DNA of 64,000 bases from Paenibacillus tepidiphilus (GTDB lineage: Bacteria > Bacillota > Bacilli > Paenibacillales > Paenibacillaceae). The notes below the pieces were generated by a model. It searched no databases. It was given only the letters and a program-made list of their open reading frames with translations, and was not told the origin of the DNA. The position numbers and the translations under genes were made by a program. Below, piece by piece: positions 1 to 10,307 of the stretch (the stretch's first letter is position 1; each line of letters opens with the position of its first letter). Location: positions 1 through 64,000 of the forward strand of contig NZ_VWRQ01000004.1 in assembly GCF_008635795.1 (NCBI RefSeq), read 5' to 3'.

Positions 1-437
1 CACGTCCGTAAATTTATCCGGCGACTAAACCGCTCTTCCCATGAGGTCATTGATCGATTATGCGTGCGGTTTTAATCTTTTGTTCAACTTATATAGGTCT
101 ATGATTATGCTCCATATAGGTTGAATTAAGTAGCGATTTTCCAACTACAGTCTGCGAACAGGGGGCTGCTTATCGTTCATCATAATTATACAAATCTGGC
201 CCCCAGCGGATTGTATAGCATTTAGCGGTATTCATCCGGTGATCGGGAGAGGGCAGCGGACAGAATTCCATAAATTTACTGAAGTCACTTTTCGACCTTA
301 TCCAGCTAATCTTAATTTCAACTTATATAGATACATTTTCTCCTGTAGATCCTGTACAGATCTGCTGAATTTATATTCAGTTTAAAAATGGCCGTTACTA
401 TTCGGGATATAAACAGTTTGTGTAGGAGGAATAGAGA
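1..437. other. Intergenic region upstream of the ABC exporter
   Basis: No supported gene. It holds a 14-base direct repeat TTCAACTTATATAG at about 84-97 and 317-330. An imperfect inverted partner (CCATATAGGTTGAA) near 111-124 could fold with the first copy. One copy of the 23-bp element also found at 56.7-56.9 kb lies at 126-148. An inverted repeat sits at 365-380, close to the exporter start. Confidence 0.6.
365..380. promoter_or_regulatory. Inverted repeat, candidate operator
   Basis: CTGAAT-TTAT-ATTCAG is a perfect 6-bp inverted repeat 57 bp before the exporter ATG. Its position between the probable promoter and the gene suggests a regulator site; no regulator gene lies next to it, so this is inference only. 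Confidence 0.3.
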
Positions 438-1463
438 ATGAAGCAACCATTATCGGCGTCACGGCCGAAAGGGGAATGGGCTATCGAAGCCCGCGGGCTG
501 GTAAAAGTGTTCGGGGACAACAAGGCGGTCGACGGGGTGGACCTGCAAGTGGGCACGGGTAAAATCTATGGGGTGCTCGGCCCGAACGGAGCGGGTAAGA
601 CGACGACGATCCGCATGCTGGCAACGCTGCTTCAGCCGGATCAGGGTACAGCAACGATCTTCGGACATAACATTGCCAAGGAGCCGCATGTTGTCCGTCA
701 GCTGATCGGCGTGACCGGGCAGTACGCCTCGGTGGATGAATCGCTCAGTGCGACGGAGAATCTCGTCATTTTCTCCCGGCTGCTCGGGCTCGGACGCGCC
801 GATGCGCGGCGCAAAGCGGCGGAGCTGCTGGAGGAATTCGGATTGGCCGAGGCAGCGAAGCGGCCGCTCAAGGCTTTCTCCGGCGGGATGCGCCGGCGGC
901 TGGATCTGGCCGCAAGCCTGATTGCCCAGCCGCCGCTGATCTTCCTCGACGAACCGACAACGGGACTTGATCCGCGCACGCGTAATCAAATGTGGGATAC
1001 GATCCGGCGTCTGGTGAGTACGGGATCTACCGTGCTTCTGACGACGCAGTATCTCGAAGAAGCCGACCAGCTCGCCGACCGCGTCGCCGTCATTGACCGC
1101 GGCAAGGTCGTGGCCGAAGGGACCGTCGACGAGCTGAAGGCCTCCGTCGGCACCTCATCGCTGCACTTGCGGGTGAAGCATCCGCAGCAGCTGGAACAGG
1201 CCCGCCGGACGGTGGAAGCCGTGCTCCGGGCACCGGCAGGCATCTCGGCGGAAGCCGCGAAGATCACTGCCCCGATGGGGGATGCCGATCAGGTGGCCGA
1301 TCTGCTGATCGCCCTGCGCGAAGCGGGCATCTCCCTGGCCGAGATGAGCGTGCAGAAGCCGACGCTTGACGAGGTGTTCCTGACGATTACCGGCCATGGC
1401 GTGGAACATAATCAGGCACCGGATGCCGGTGCAGCAAGCACACTGGAGGGACAATACGTATGA
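438..1463 (+). CDS. ABC exporter ATP-binding subunit, DrrA-like
   Basis: This 341-residue protein is the cytoplasmic ATPase of a two-component ABC exporter of the daunorubicin-resistance (DrrA) type. Walker A (GPNGAGKTT) is at residues 48-56, the signature FSGGMRRRLD at about 147-156, and Walker B with the DEPTTGLD loop at about 167-178. The C-terminal ~100 residues (LHLRV, DEVFLTITG) match the accessory domain of DrrA-like proteins. AGGAGG precedes the ATG by about 9 bases. The stop overlaps the permease start (ATGA), so the two are translationally coupled. The exported substrate is unknown; drugs or lipids are the usual ones. Confidence 0.93.
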   Translation: MKQPLSASRPKGEWAIEARGLVKVFGDNKAVDGVDLQVGTGKIYGVLGPNGAGKTTTIRMLATLLQPDQGTATIFGHNIAKEPHVVRQLIGVTGQYASVDESLSATENLVIFSRLLGLGRADARRKAAELLEEFGLAEAAKRPLKAFSGGMRRRLDLAASLIAQPPLIFLDEPTTGLDPRTRNQMWDTIRRLVSTGSTVLLTTQYLEEADQLADRVAVIDRGKVVAEGTVDELKASVGTSSLHLRVKHPQQLEQARRTVEAVLRAPAGISAEAAKITAPMGDADQVADLLIALREAGISLAEMSVQKPTLDEVFLTITGHGVEHNQAPDAGAASTLEGQYV

Positions 1464-2272
1464 GTACAATGATTACACCCGGTACCGAGCGCCGGCTCAA
1501 GAACCGCTCAGGCTTCGGCCAAACTGTGCGCAATTCACTGACGATGGCTTACCGCGGGCTTTTAAAAATGAAACGCACGCCGGAACAGCTGTTTGACGTC
1601 ATCTTTCAGCCCATTGTCTTTACACTAATGTTCACATATATCTTCGGCGGGGCCATATCGGGCGATGTGCAGAGCTATCTCCCGCTGATCATTCCCGGCA
1701 TTCTTGTGCAGACGGTCATTACCACTTCCATTGTCACCGGCGTCCAGCTCCGTGAGGATATGGAGAAGGGCGTATTCGACCGGTTCAAATCGCTGCCCAT
1801 TGCGCGGATTGCCCCGCTGGCGGGAGCGCTGCTGGCCGATACGGTCCGCTATACGATTGCCACGACGCTTACCTTCGCCATGGGCTATGCGATGGGTCTT
1901 CGCCCCGAAGGCGGTCTCGGCTATGTTGTCCTGGCCGGCCTGCTCGTCATCGGCTGCGCCTGGGCGATCAGCTGGATCTTCGCTTTCTTCGGCGTCATCG
2001 CCCGCACCGCTTCCAGTGTCCAAGGGATCTCGATGATTGTCCTGTTCCCGCTCACCTTCCTCTCCAATGCTTATGTGCCGGTGGATACACTGCCGGGCTG
2101 GCTGCAGTGGTTCGCCAAGATCAATCCGATCTCGCATCTGGTGACCGCCGTCCGGGATTTGGTCAACCATGGAACAGCAGGAAGCGACCTGGTGATCTCC
2201 TTGATCGGTGCCGCCGTCATCGTGGCGATATTTGCGCCGATTACGGTGCGGGCTTACATGCGGCGGACGTAA
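1460..2272 (+). CDS. ABC exporter permease, DrrB/ABC-2 type
   Basis: A 270-residue integral membrane protein with about six hydrophobic segments, matching the ABC-2 permease family that pairs with DrrA. The family pattern is visible: an N-terminal cytoplasmic stretch with LKMKRTPEQLFD, then the first membrane helix, a central block REDMEKGVFDRFKSLPI (a coupling-helix-like motif typical of DrrB), and a late LSNAYVPVDTLPGWLQ loop before the last helix. GGAGGG precedes the ATG, which overlaps the ATPase stop. With the ATPase it should form an efflux pump for an unknown lipophilic substrate. Confidence 0.92.
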   Translation: MSTMITPGTERRLKNRSGFGQTVRNSLTMAYRGLLKMKRTPEQLFDVIFQPIVFTLMFTYIFGGAISGDVQSYLPLIIPGILVQTVITTSIVTGVQLREDMEKGVFDRFKSLPIARIAPLAGALLADTVRYTIATTLTFAMGYAMGLRPEGGLGYVVLAGLLVIGCAWAISWIFAFFGVIARTASSVQGISMIVLFPLTFLSNAYVPVDTLPGWLQWFAKINPISHLVTAVRDLVNHGTAGSDLVISLIGAAVIVAIFAPITVRAYMRRT

Positions 2273-2314
2273 TGAGATATAGAGTTGTGGTTATAAAGAA
2301 ATAACAGAGTCCCC

Positions 2315-2352
2315 ACAAGCCAAGAGCCGCCGCCAAGCGGCTCTTGGCTTGT
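2315..2352 (+). terminator. Rho-independent terminator of the ABC operon
   Basis: A perfect 15-bp stem (ACAAGCCAAGAGCCG with its complement) and an 8-base loop, 42 bp after the permease stop, followed by a short T-rich run (GCCGTTTTCC). Confidence 0.85.
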
Positions 2353-2499
2353 TGCCGTTTTCCGTAATTATTGGGGTAATTACTTTACTGTGCACCTGAT
2401 GCGGCCCGGGTATTGTCTGCTAGAATATAGAGGATGCCGGTCATTCCGGCGAACCGGTATACTTGTAAGCGAATACATTTCGGAAGAAGGTTGTCTCAG

Positions 2500-4254
2500 A
2501 TGGAAGAGAACGTCAAAGGTACAATGCTGGAGTCAGATCAGGAGTCAGCACAGGAGTCAGCAGCGGGTCCGGCTGCCCCTACAGACCCTGAAGAGCGGCG
2601 CAGCGGCTTCTATCTGCTCTATGAAGCGGATATTGAAGCCACCTCACGCGGCGAGGGGAGCCCGTCGCAGGAGGTCTATCTAGATAACGGTCGGCTGGCG
2701 GACAAAGCGAGATATACCGGCGCTGTCGGAGATGAAGGAATTTTGCAACTGCTCGGTAGCTGCGCGGGCCTGCGGGAGCTGGTGCACAGCATCGGGATAA
2801 GCGTCAGAGCGGACACAGCGGTCACCTTTGTGCTGCATAACTGGGGCAAGACGCAGATTTACGAAACAGGCACCCGTCTCGGCATCTCCTGTCCAGGGGA
2901 TGGCACAGAGGTTATCATCAGACTGGCGGATATCCGCTGGTCGGAGGACGATGATGTTCCGGGGAAGCTGGGCTTCGAGTTTGAGCAGGCGGGTCAGTTA
3001 GGGACAGCCAGCGTGATCTTCTACTTGAACGACGGCTACGAGGTGCCTGTTCTGGAGAAGGAGCCGCCTGTGCCGTTCGGCTCGCCGGAATATCAGGCGA
3101 TGATTGCGAAATCCCTGCTGCATGCGGGTAACAACCGCCGCCTAAAGCTGGCGCTGGACAAGGCGGACCGCGGCGAAGAGATGACGATCGCCTATATCGG
3201 CGGCTCAATTACCCAAGGGGCGGGAGCCAAGCCGATTCATACGGGCTGCTATGCTTACCAATCCTATTCGCGGCTGAAGGAGATGTTCGATCCTGAGGGC
3301 CGGGATCATATACGGTTCGTGAAAGCCGGTGTAGGCGGAACGCCATCGGAGCTTGGGGTGATCCGCTATGAACGGGACATTACGCGGGATGGAGCGATTA
3401 CGCCGGATATTGTGGTGGTGGAGTTCGCAGTGAACGATGCAGGCGATGAAACGAAGGGCAACTGCTATGAAAGCCTGTGTCTCAAAATCCTGTCCGCAGC
3501 CCACCAGCCTGCCGTGATTCTGCTGTTCAGTGTGTTTGTGAACGACTGGAACCTGCAGGAGCGGCTGTCTCCCGTCGGGTATCATTACCAGCTGCCCATG
3601 GTGAGCATCAAGGATGCGGTAACACCGCAGTTCCGGTTATCGAAGCAGGAAGGCAATCTCATTTCCAAAAGACAGTTCTTCTACGACAGCTATCATCCCA
3701 CTACGGACGGTCACCGGGTGATGGCTGATTGCCTGGTCCACCTGTTCACCGAAGCCGCCAAATGGCCGCTGGATGAGCAGGATATCCGTCTGGACCAGGA
3801 GCCGGTAATCGGCAATGATTACGCCGGTATCCGCCTGATCGACCGTAGAGATACCGGCAGCTGCGCCGTGATAGATTCGGGAGGATTCACGGAAACCGAT
3901 GCGGAGCTGCAGATGGTGGAAATGGACGATCATCCGGACGGCACGCCGCAATTTCCGTATAACTGGATGCATACCCCCGTCTCCGGCCGTGACAGCTTCA
4001 AGCTGACGATTTCCGCGCGAAATCTGGTTCTGGTCTACAAAGATTCCGGAAGCACAGCCTTCGGACGGGCGGACATCTACGTGGACGGTGTTTTGTTTAG
4101 AACTGCGGATCCCCACGAGAACAACTGGACCCACTGCAATCCGCTCATTCTCTTTCAGCATAAGGAGCGGAGGGAGCACCGGATTGAGATCCGCATGGCG
4201 CCCGGCGAAGAGGAGAAATGCTTTACGATTCTGGGCTTCGGGTATACGGAATAA
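2500..4254 (+). CDS. SGNH/GDSL-family esterase with C-terminal accessory domain
   Basis: A 584-residue SGNH hydrolase, the fold used by carbohydrate and lipid esterases. The block I serine is in GGSITQG (Ser236), the Gly block is GVGGTP, the Asn block is EFAVNDAG, and the catalytic Asp/His pair is in DSYHPTTDGH. About 200 residues before the catalytic core form a beta-rich domain, and about 140 after it look like a sugar-binding sandwich. No signal peptide is visible, so it is probably cytoplasmic. The ATG at 2500 has GGAAGAAGG 9 bases upstream; an in-frame TTG at 2491 is too close to that site. It probably deacetylates imported oligosaccharides, given the esterase-rich neighbourhood. Confidence 0.88.
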   Translation: MEENVKGTMLESDQESAQESAAGPAAPTDPEERRSGFYLLYEADIEATSRGEGSPSQEVYLDNGRLADKARYTGAVGDEGILQLLGSCAGLRELVHSIGISVRADTAVTFVLHNWGKTQIYETGTRLGISCPGDGTEVIIRLADIRWSEDDDVPGKLGFEFEQAGQLGTASVIFYLNDGYEVPVLEKEPPVPFGSPEYQAMIAKSLLHAGNNRRLKLALDKADRGEEMTIAYIGGSITQGAGAKPIHTGCYAYQSYSRLKEMFDPEGRDHIRFVKAGVGGTPSELGVIRYERDITRDGAITPDIVVVEFAVNDAGDETKGNCYESLCLKILSAAHQPAVILLFSVFVNDWNLQERLSPVGYHYQLPMVSIKDAVTPQFRLSKQEGNLISKRQFFYDSYHPTTDGHRVMADCLVHLFTEAAKWPLDEQDIRLDQEPVIGNDYAGIRLIDRRDTGSCAVIDSGGFTETDAELQMVEMDDHPDGTPQFPYNWMHTPVSGRDSFKLTISARNLVLVYKDSGSTAFGRADIYVDGVLFRTADPHENNWTHCNPLILFQHKERREHRIEIRMAPGEEEKCFTILGFGYTE

Positions 4255-4286
4255 CGTTTCATTATATAAATCGTGCTCTTCACATC

Positions 4287-4320
4287 AAGACGCGTTCCCC
4301 AGCAACGGGGAACGCGTCTT
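4287..4320. terminator. Hairpin terminator between convergent genes
   Basis: A perfect 14-bp stem, AAGACGCGTTCCCC paired with GGGGAACGCGTCTT, around a 6-base loop, between the stops of the SGNH esterase and the M4 protease. It can serve both strands, although the T tracts are short. Confidence 0.75.
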
Positions 4321-4360
4321 TGTATGGCTTAAGTACTTCCGGTTCCCAAGGAACAGTAGC

Positions 4361-6364
<2,004 letters not shown>

Positions 6365-7504
6365 GTGGAGAGAAATCTACAATTGAAAACGCATGCATTA
6401 TCCGGACTTACGAATTTGAAGGTTCACGGCAGAACGACGGCCAGCCGCAGTCCCCTGACATTGTTCTGGACCGGCAGTGCGCTGGAGATGAATGTGACCG
6501 GAAGCGAGCTGTGGATCGAAATAGAGGCGGACTATGATCTCTACGAGCCGTGGATCAGCGTTCTGGTTAACGCTGTACCTGTAAGCAGACAAATGCTGCC
6601 TGCCGGACGGTACTGGATCTGCGTATTCCGCGGGATGAATCCTGACGTGCCGAAGAATATACGCATTGTAAAAGATGTGCAGCCGATGAGCGCCGATCCC
6701 GTATGCTCGCTGCAAATTCATGCCGTGAAGTCAGATGGAGAATTCCTCCCGGTTACGGATAAGCCCTGCAAAATCGAATTTATCGGTGACAGCATTACCT
6801 CAGGGGAGGGAGCCATCGGCGCTTCCGTGGAAGAGGATTGGATTCCGATGTGGTTCAGCGCCATACATAACTACACCGCGATGACAGCGGAAGCCCTGAA
6901 TGCCGATTACCGGGTCATCTCGCAGAGCGGCTGGGGGGTGCTGACTAGCTGGGACAACAACCCGCACGGCAACATTCCGGAGGGCTACGGAAAGGTATGC
7001 GGTCTGCTTACCGGCGAGAAGCATAAGGCGCTTGGGGCACATGAAGAGAATGATTTTGACGCCTGGCAGCCTGATGTGGTAGTGGTCAATCTGGGGACCA
7101 ATGACGGAGGGGCTTTCTATTCACCGGCGTGGAAGGATGAAATCACCGGGGAGACGCACAAACAGCGGCTGAATGAAGACGGTTCGTTCCATCCGGCAGA
7201 TTTGGCGGCGTTCGAAGCTGCTGCGGTGCGGTTCCTGCATCAGCTTCGGCAATATAACAGCCGCGCGCAGATCATCTGGGCTTACGGCATGCTGGGACTT
7301 CCCATGATGCCGGCGATCTACCGGGCTGTCGACGCTTACATCAGAGAGTCTGGGGACAAGAAGGTTACGGTGTTCCAGCTTCCCAATATGACCGCAGATA
7401 CGGCAGGAGCGCGGAGTCATCCGGGTGTCCGGGCCCACCGGAAGACGGCGGATGAGCTGGCAGAGTATATCCGGGGAATCATTGGCGGCAGCGCCATTTC
7501 CTAG
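6365..7504 (+). CDS. SGNH esterase, CE2 (acetyl-xylan/glucomannan esterase)-like
   Basis: A 379-residue protein with an N-terminal beta-sandwich (about 1-130) and a C-terminal SGNH domain. The nucleophile is Ser143 in GDSITSGEG, the Asn block is NLGTNDGG, and the catalytic His is in SHPGVRAHRKTAD near the C-terminus. This jelly-roll plus SGNH arrangement is that of carbohydrate esterase family 2, which removes acetyl groups from plant polysaccharide fragments. There is no signal peptide, so it probably acts on imported oligosaccharides. The start is GTG with AGGAGG 8 bases upstream; an overlapping ATG two bases earlier is out of frame. Confidence 0.85.
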   Translation: MERNLQLKTHALSGLTNLKVHGRTTASRSPLTLFWTGSALEMNVTGSELWIEIEADYDLYEPWISVLVNAVPVSRQMLPAGRYWICVFRGMNPDVPKNIRIVKDVQPMSADPVCSLQIHAVKSDGEFLPVTDKPCKIEFIGDSITSGEGAIGASVEEDWIPMWFSAIHNYTAMTAEALNADYRVISQSGWGVLTSWDNNPHGNIPEGYGKVCGLLTGEKHKALGAHEENDFDAWQPDVVVVNLGTNDGGAFYSPAWKDEITGETHKQRLNEDGSFHPADLAAFEAAAVRFLHQLRQYNSRAQIIWAYGMLGLPMMPAIYRAVDAYIRESGDKKVTVFQLPNMTADTAGARSHPGVRAHRKTADELAEYIRGIIGGSAIS

Positions 7505-7672
7505 CTTGTTGAGTAAAATATTCGGCATTTCGCCCCTCTGGATTGTAAAGCATGCATAAAAATGATTAGAGCATAGTAAAAAATAGTAAAAATCTATATT
7601 CTTCCAAATGTTTCTATGTTATTCTTTGCTCAGCTTAGCTGACCAATTCATAGAAAGAGTGGAGGAATGAAC

Positions 7673-9229
7673 ATGGCTCATCGCTCACGCCCGTTACGTA
7701 CAATCTGGTGGAGCTTGGGGATTGCGGCAATGCTGATCACCTCAGTTGGATTACCGCCGGCGCAGGTCAGTGCGGAGGGGCCGGCCGACCCGGCGCCCAG
7801 CATAACACCGTCTGTCCCGAACGGCAAAAAGATTCTGTTCGACAACACCCATGCGCAAACCGCCGGGGCGGCGGATTGGGTCATCGACGGCGCTTTCTCG
7901 GATTTCGCGAACGGACTGGCTTCCATCGGCTATTATGTAAAAGAGCTGCGCAAGAGCACCCCGATAACGTTGGCAGACTTGAGCGGGTATGACGTCTTCA
8001 TCCTTCCGGAAGCGAACATTCCGTACAAGACCTCGGAGCAGTCTGCGCTGCTGAGCTATGTCCAGTCCGGCGGCAGTCTCTTCTTCATCAGCGACCATTA
8101 CAATGCCGACCGGAATAAGAACCGCTGGGACGCTTCGGAGGTCTTCAACGGCTACCGCCGGGGAGCCTGGGCGAATCCGGCGCTGGGGATGAGCAGTGAG
8201 GAAGCCGGTTCCGGTGCATTGTCCGGTGTGGCCAGCTCCGATTGGCTTGCGGCGAATTTCGGCGTGCGCTTCCGTTACAATGCCATCGGGGATGTTACGG
8301 CCAATACTATCGTCACCCCGGCGCAGGCCTTTAACATTACCAGCGGCGTATCGTCCGTCGCTATGCATGCCGGTTCGACTCTGGCGATTACGAACCCGGC
8401 GAAGGCGAAGGGAATTGTCTATTTGCCGGCGACGACGGCTGCCTGGGCCAACGCCGTGGACCAGGGCGTATATAACGGCGGCGGAGTAGCGGAAGGCCCT
8501 TATGTGGCTATTGCCAAGGTAGGCGCCGGAAAGGCCGGCTTCATCGGCGATTCCTCCCCCGTTGAGGATGCCACACCGAAGTACAAGCGGGAAGAAACCG
8601 GTGGCACCAAAACGACATACGACGGCTATGAAGAGGCGGACGATGCCACACTGCTGCTGAATCTGGTCCATTGGCTGGCAACCCCGGAGAGCTATACCTC
8701 GCTATCCGCCGTTTCCGGTCTGACACTGGATACGGCGACCCCGCTCTACAGCTGGGAAACGCCGGCCAGCTCCGCCGAACCGCAGCCGGAACCCTGGGCT
8801 GCACCGGCGAGCGGGTACAAGTGGTATGAGCCGTCCACCTTCAAGACCGGCTCTTATGGTGCTGTTACAGCTCCGGGGCCGTTCACCTTCATTCACCAGG
8901 CCACGCTGCCTAATCAATACGAATTCACCGTGGAGGTTGTTGTTACCGGCTTGACGGCGGGCCAGACCACCTCCGGTTACAGCCTGGGCGTTTACACCTC
9001 ATCGGGCACCCAGGTGGCCAAGGTACGTAACAGCGACGGTTCGTGGCCCGCTTCTTATGGCTACAGTTCAAGCTTTGCCTTAACGGCCAATGCGAGCGGC
9101 GTAGCTTCCCGGGTCCTGACAGTCAAGCTGAATCCAGGCGTCTCCGGCGCCGCCAGCATGCGCTTGCGGCTGAACAGCACCGCCAAATATACCAAGGCTG
9201 TGACGATTGGCAACGTGCCGGTAGAGTAA
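7673..9229 (+). CDS. Secreted protein with amidotransferase-like (GATase1/DUF4350-like) domain
   Basis: A 518-residue exported protein of unknown function. Residues 1 to about 35 form a signal peptide (RSRPLRTIWW..., cleavage near VSAEG). Residues about 45-330 (ILFDNTHAQTAG, GYDVFILPEAN, GGSLFFISDHYNADR, GKAGFIGDSSPVED) resemble the class I glutamine-amidotransferase-like fold of DUF4350/ThuA-type proteins, without an obvious catalytic Cys. The last ~150 residues form a beta-sandwich resembling a carbohydrate- or surface-binding module. An ATG at 7667 is only one base from GGAGG, so the in-frame ATG at 7673 is preferred. It lies among saccharolytic genes, which suggests an extracellular role. 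Confidence 0.78.
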   Translation: MAHRSRPLRTIWWSLGIAAMLITSVGLPPAQVSAEGPADPAPSITPSVPNGKKILFDNTHAQTAGAADWVIDGAFSDFANGLASIGYYVKELRKSTPITLADLSGYDVFILPEANIPYKTSEQSALLSYVQSGGSLFFISDHYNADRNKNRWDASEVFNGYRRGAWANPALGMSSEEAGSGALSGVASSDWLAANFGVRFRYNAIGDVTANTIVTPAQAFNITSGVSSVAMHAGSTLAITNPAKAKGIVYLPATTAAWANAVDQGVYNGGGVAEGPYVAIAKVGAGKAGFIGDSSPVEDATPKYKREETGGTKTTYDGYEEADDATLLLNLVHWLATPESYTSLSAVSGLTLDTATPLYSWETPASSAEPQPEPWAAPASGYKWYEPSTFKTGSYGAVTAPGPFTFIHQATLPNQYEFTVEVVVTGLTAGQTTSGYSLGVYTSSGTQVAKVRNSDGSWPASYGYSSSFALTANASGVASRVLTVKLNPGVSGAASMRLRLNSTAKYTKAVTIGNVPVE

Positions 9230-9271
9230 CGTGAGATATACTATTTGAAACTCAATGGAAGGGTGATAACG

Positions 9272-9340
9272 ATGATGCAGACCCAAACTATTATTATTAG
9301 TGCTGCTGCTAAATTCAACACAGGGAGGCACCTGGCGTAA
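9272..9340 (+). CDS. Putative 22-codon leader peptide
   Basis: A short ORF with its own GGAAGGGTG ribosome site, immediately before the methyltransferase. Its codons include ATT ATT ATT AGT GCT GCT GCT (Ile3-Ser-Ala3), an odd homopolymeric run of the kind seen in stalling leaders. It stops at 9338-9340 inside the loop of a hairpin. It is out of frame with the methyltransferase. Translation has not been shown; the organisation resembles erm/cat-type leaders. Confidence 0.5.
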   Translation: MMQTQTIIISAAAKFNTGRHLA

Positions 9341-9362
9341 ACCTCCCGATCTAACTGGAGGG
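9323..9362 (+). promoter_or_regulatory. Candidate translational attenuator (two exclusive hairpins)
   Basis: GGGAGG (9323-9328) can pair with CCTCCC (9342-9347). The same CCTCC can instead pair with GGAGG (9357-9361), which is the ribosome binding site of the methyltransferase. The leader ORF stop lies in the first loop. A ribosome stalled early in the leader would let hairpin 1 form and free the downstream site; a ribosome reaching the stop would favour hairpin 2 and block it. The complementarities are seen in the sequence; the mechanism is inferred. Confidence 0.5.
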
Positions 9363-9368
9363 AACAAG

Positions 9369-10157
9369 TTGAAGCAAGATTATGATCAGAATTACTATAT
9401 TAAGCGTTGGTATGCCGAAATTTACGAGCAGAAAGAGATTCAGACCGATGATGTAGCGTTTATCGTCAAGGCGCTGGGCGAGCGCCCGCTGAAGGTGCTT
9501 GAAGTGTGCTGCGGCGGGGGACGGATTGCCATTCCGCTGGCCGAAGCGGGGCATAGGGTAACGGGATTTGATGGAGATCAGGCGATGCTTGAGCGGCTCT
9601 CCATCCGTGCAGAGACCTTGGACAATCTAAACAGTTATCACGCTGACGCCGTTCTGGCGGATTGGGGAAGCGGGTATGAGGCCGTTATTCTGGCCGGCAA
9701 CATCATGATTAACATTGAGACGGAGCTGGATTACCAGGAGGCGCAGCGGCTCTTCCTGCAGAAAGCGGCAGCCTGCCTGGTGCCGGGCGGGATGCTCTTA
9801 CTCGACTTTAATCTGTTCGCCGATCCTGTCAGCGCCTTTACCCGCAAGGGCGAGCGGGTCCAATTCGAGGGTACAGGCAGTCTCGGCACCTACGGACGGA
9901 TAACCGCACTGGATTCGGTATACGATTCCGGTTCACAGGTCGCGTCCGGAAAGAGTCGCACCGAGCTGCTGTTCAGCAGCGGTGAGCGATATGTAGCGGA
10001 GCGCTCCTGGAGCAAGCATATTCCGACGCTTGCCCAGGTGGAAGGCTGGCTGAGCGATGCCGGCTTCACCGGAGTGACGGTCTATGGGGATTATGAAGGC
10101 AACCCGGTCGGCAACGGGACACATCGGGCTGTAATCCTGGCCTGTCGAGGACAGTAG
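9369..10157 (+). CDS. Class I SAM-dependent methyltransferase
   Basis: A 262-residue cytoplasmic methyltransferase. Motif I is VLEVCCGGGRIAIPLA, followed by the acidic SAM-binding loop GFDGDQAMLE, motif IV near VILAGNIMIN, and the post-motif AAACLVPGGMLLLDFN. It matches the Methyltransf_25/11 type; the substrate cannot be told from sequence. The start is a TTG 7 bases after GGAGGG; an in-frame GTG at 9300 lacks a ribosome site and overlaps the leader ORF. The preceding leader peptide and alternative hairpins suggest induction by something that stalls ribosomes, which would fit a resistance or stress role. Confidence 0.85.
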   Translation: MKQDYDQNYYIKRWYAEIYEQKEIQTDDVAFIVKALGERPLKVLEVCCGGGRIAIPLAEAGHRVTGFDGDQAMLERLSIRAETLDNLNSYHADAVLADWGSGYEAVILAGNIMINIETELDYQEAQRLFLQKAAACLVPGGMLLLDFNLFADPVSAFTRKGERVQFEGTGSLGTYGRITALDSVYDSGSQVASGKSRTELLFSSGERYVAERSWSKHIPTLAQVEGWLSDAGFTGVTVYGDYEGNPVGNGTHRAVILACRGQ

Positions 10158-10307
10158 AAGGCATAGCAAATCATAGGAGATGTCAGATCATGCGCTGAGT
10201 CCCGCTGGAATATGCGTTGTCTCTGGTCCCGATTCCTGATATGGTAGGTATGCTGAGGCCGTCTGTGCGAGCAGACGGCAAATACATATTATGGAGTGAT
10301 TGCGAAG

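Noticed and set aside
7751..8671. 306-codon minus-strand frame
   Set aside because: Opposite the secreted amidotransferase-fold gene, whose signal peptide and ribosome site are clear.
9241..9362. T-box riboswitch upstream of the methyltransferase
   Set aside because: No T-box sequence (TGGNACCGCG), no stem I and no intrinsic terminator. The uORF and anti-ribosome-site pairing explain the region better.
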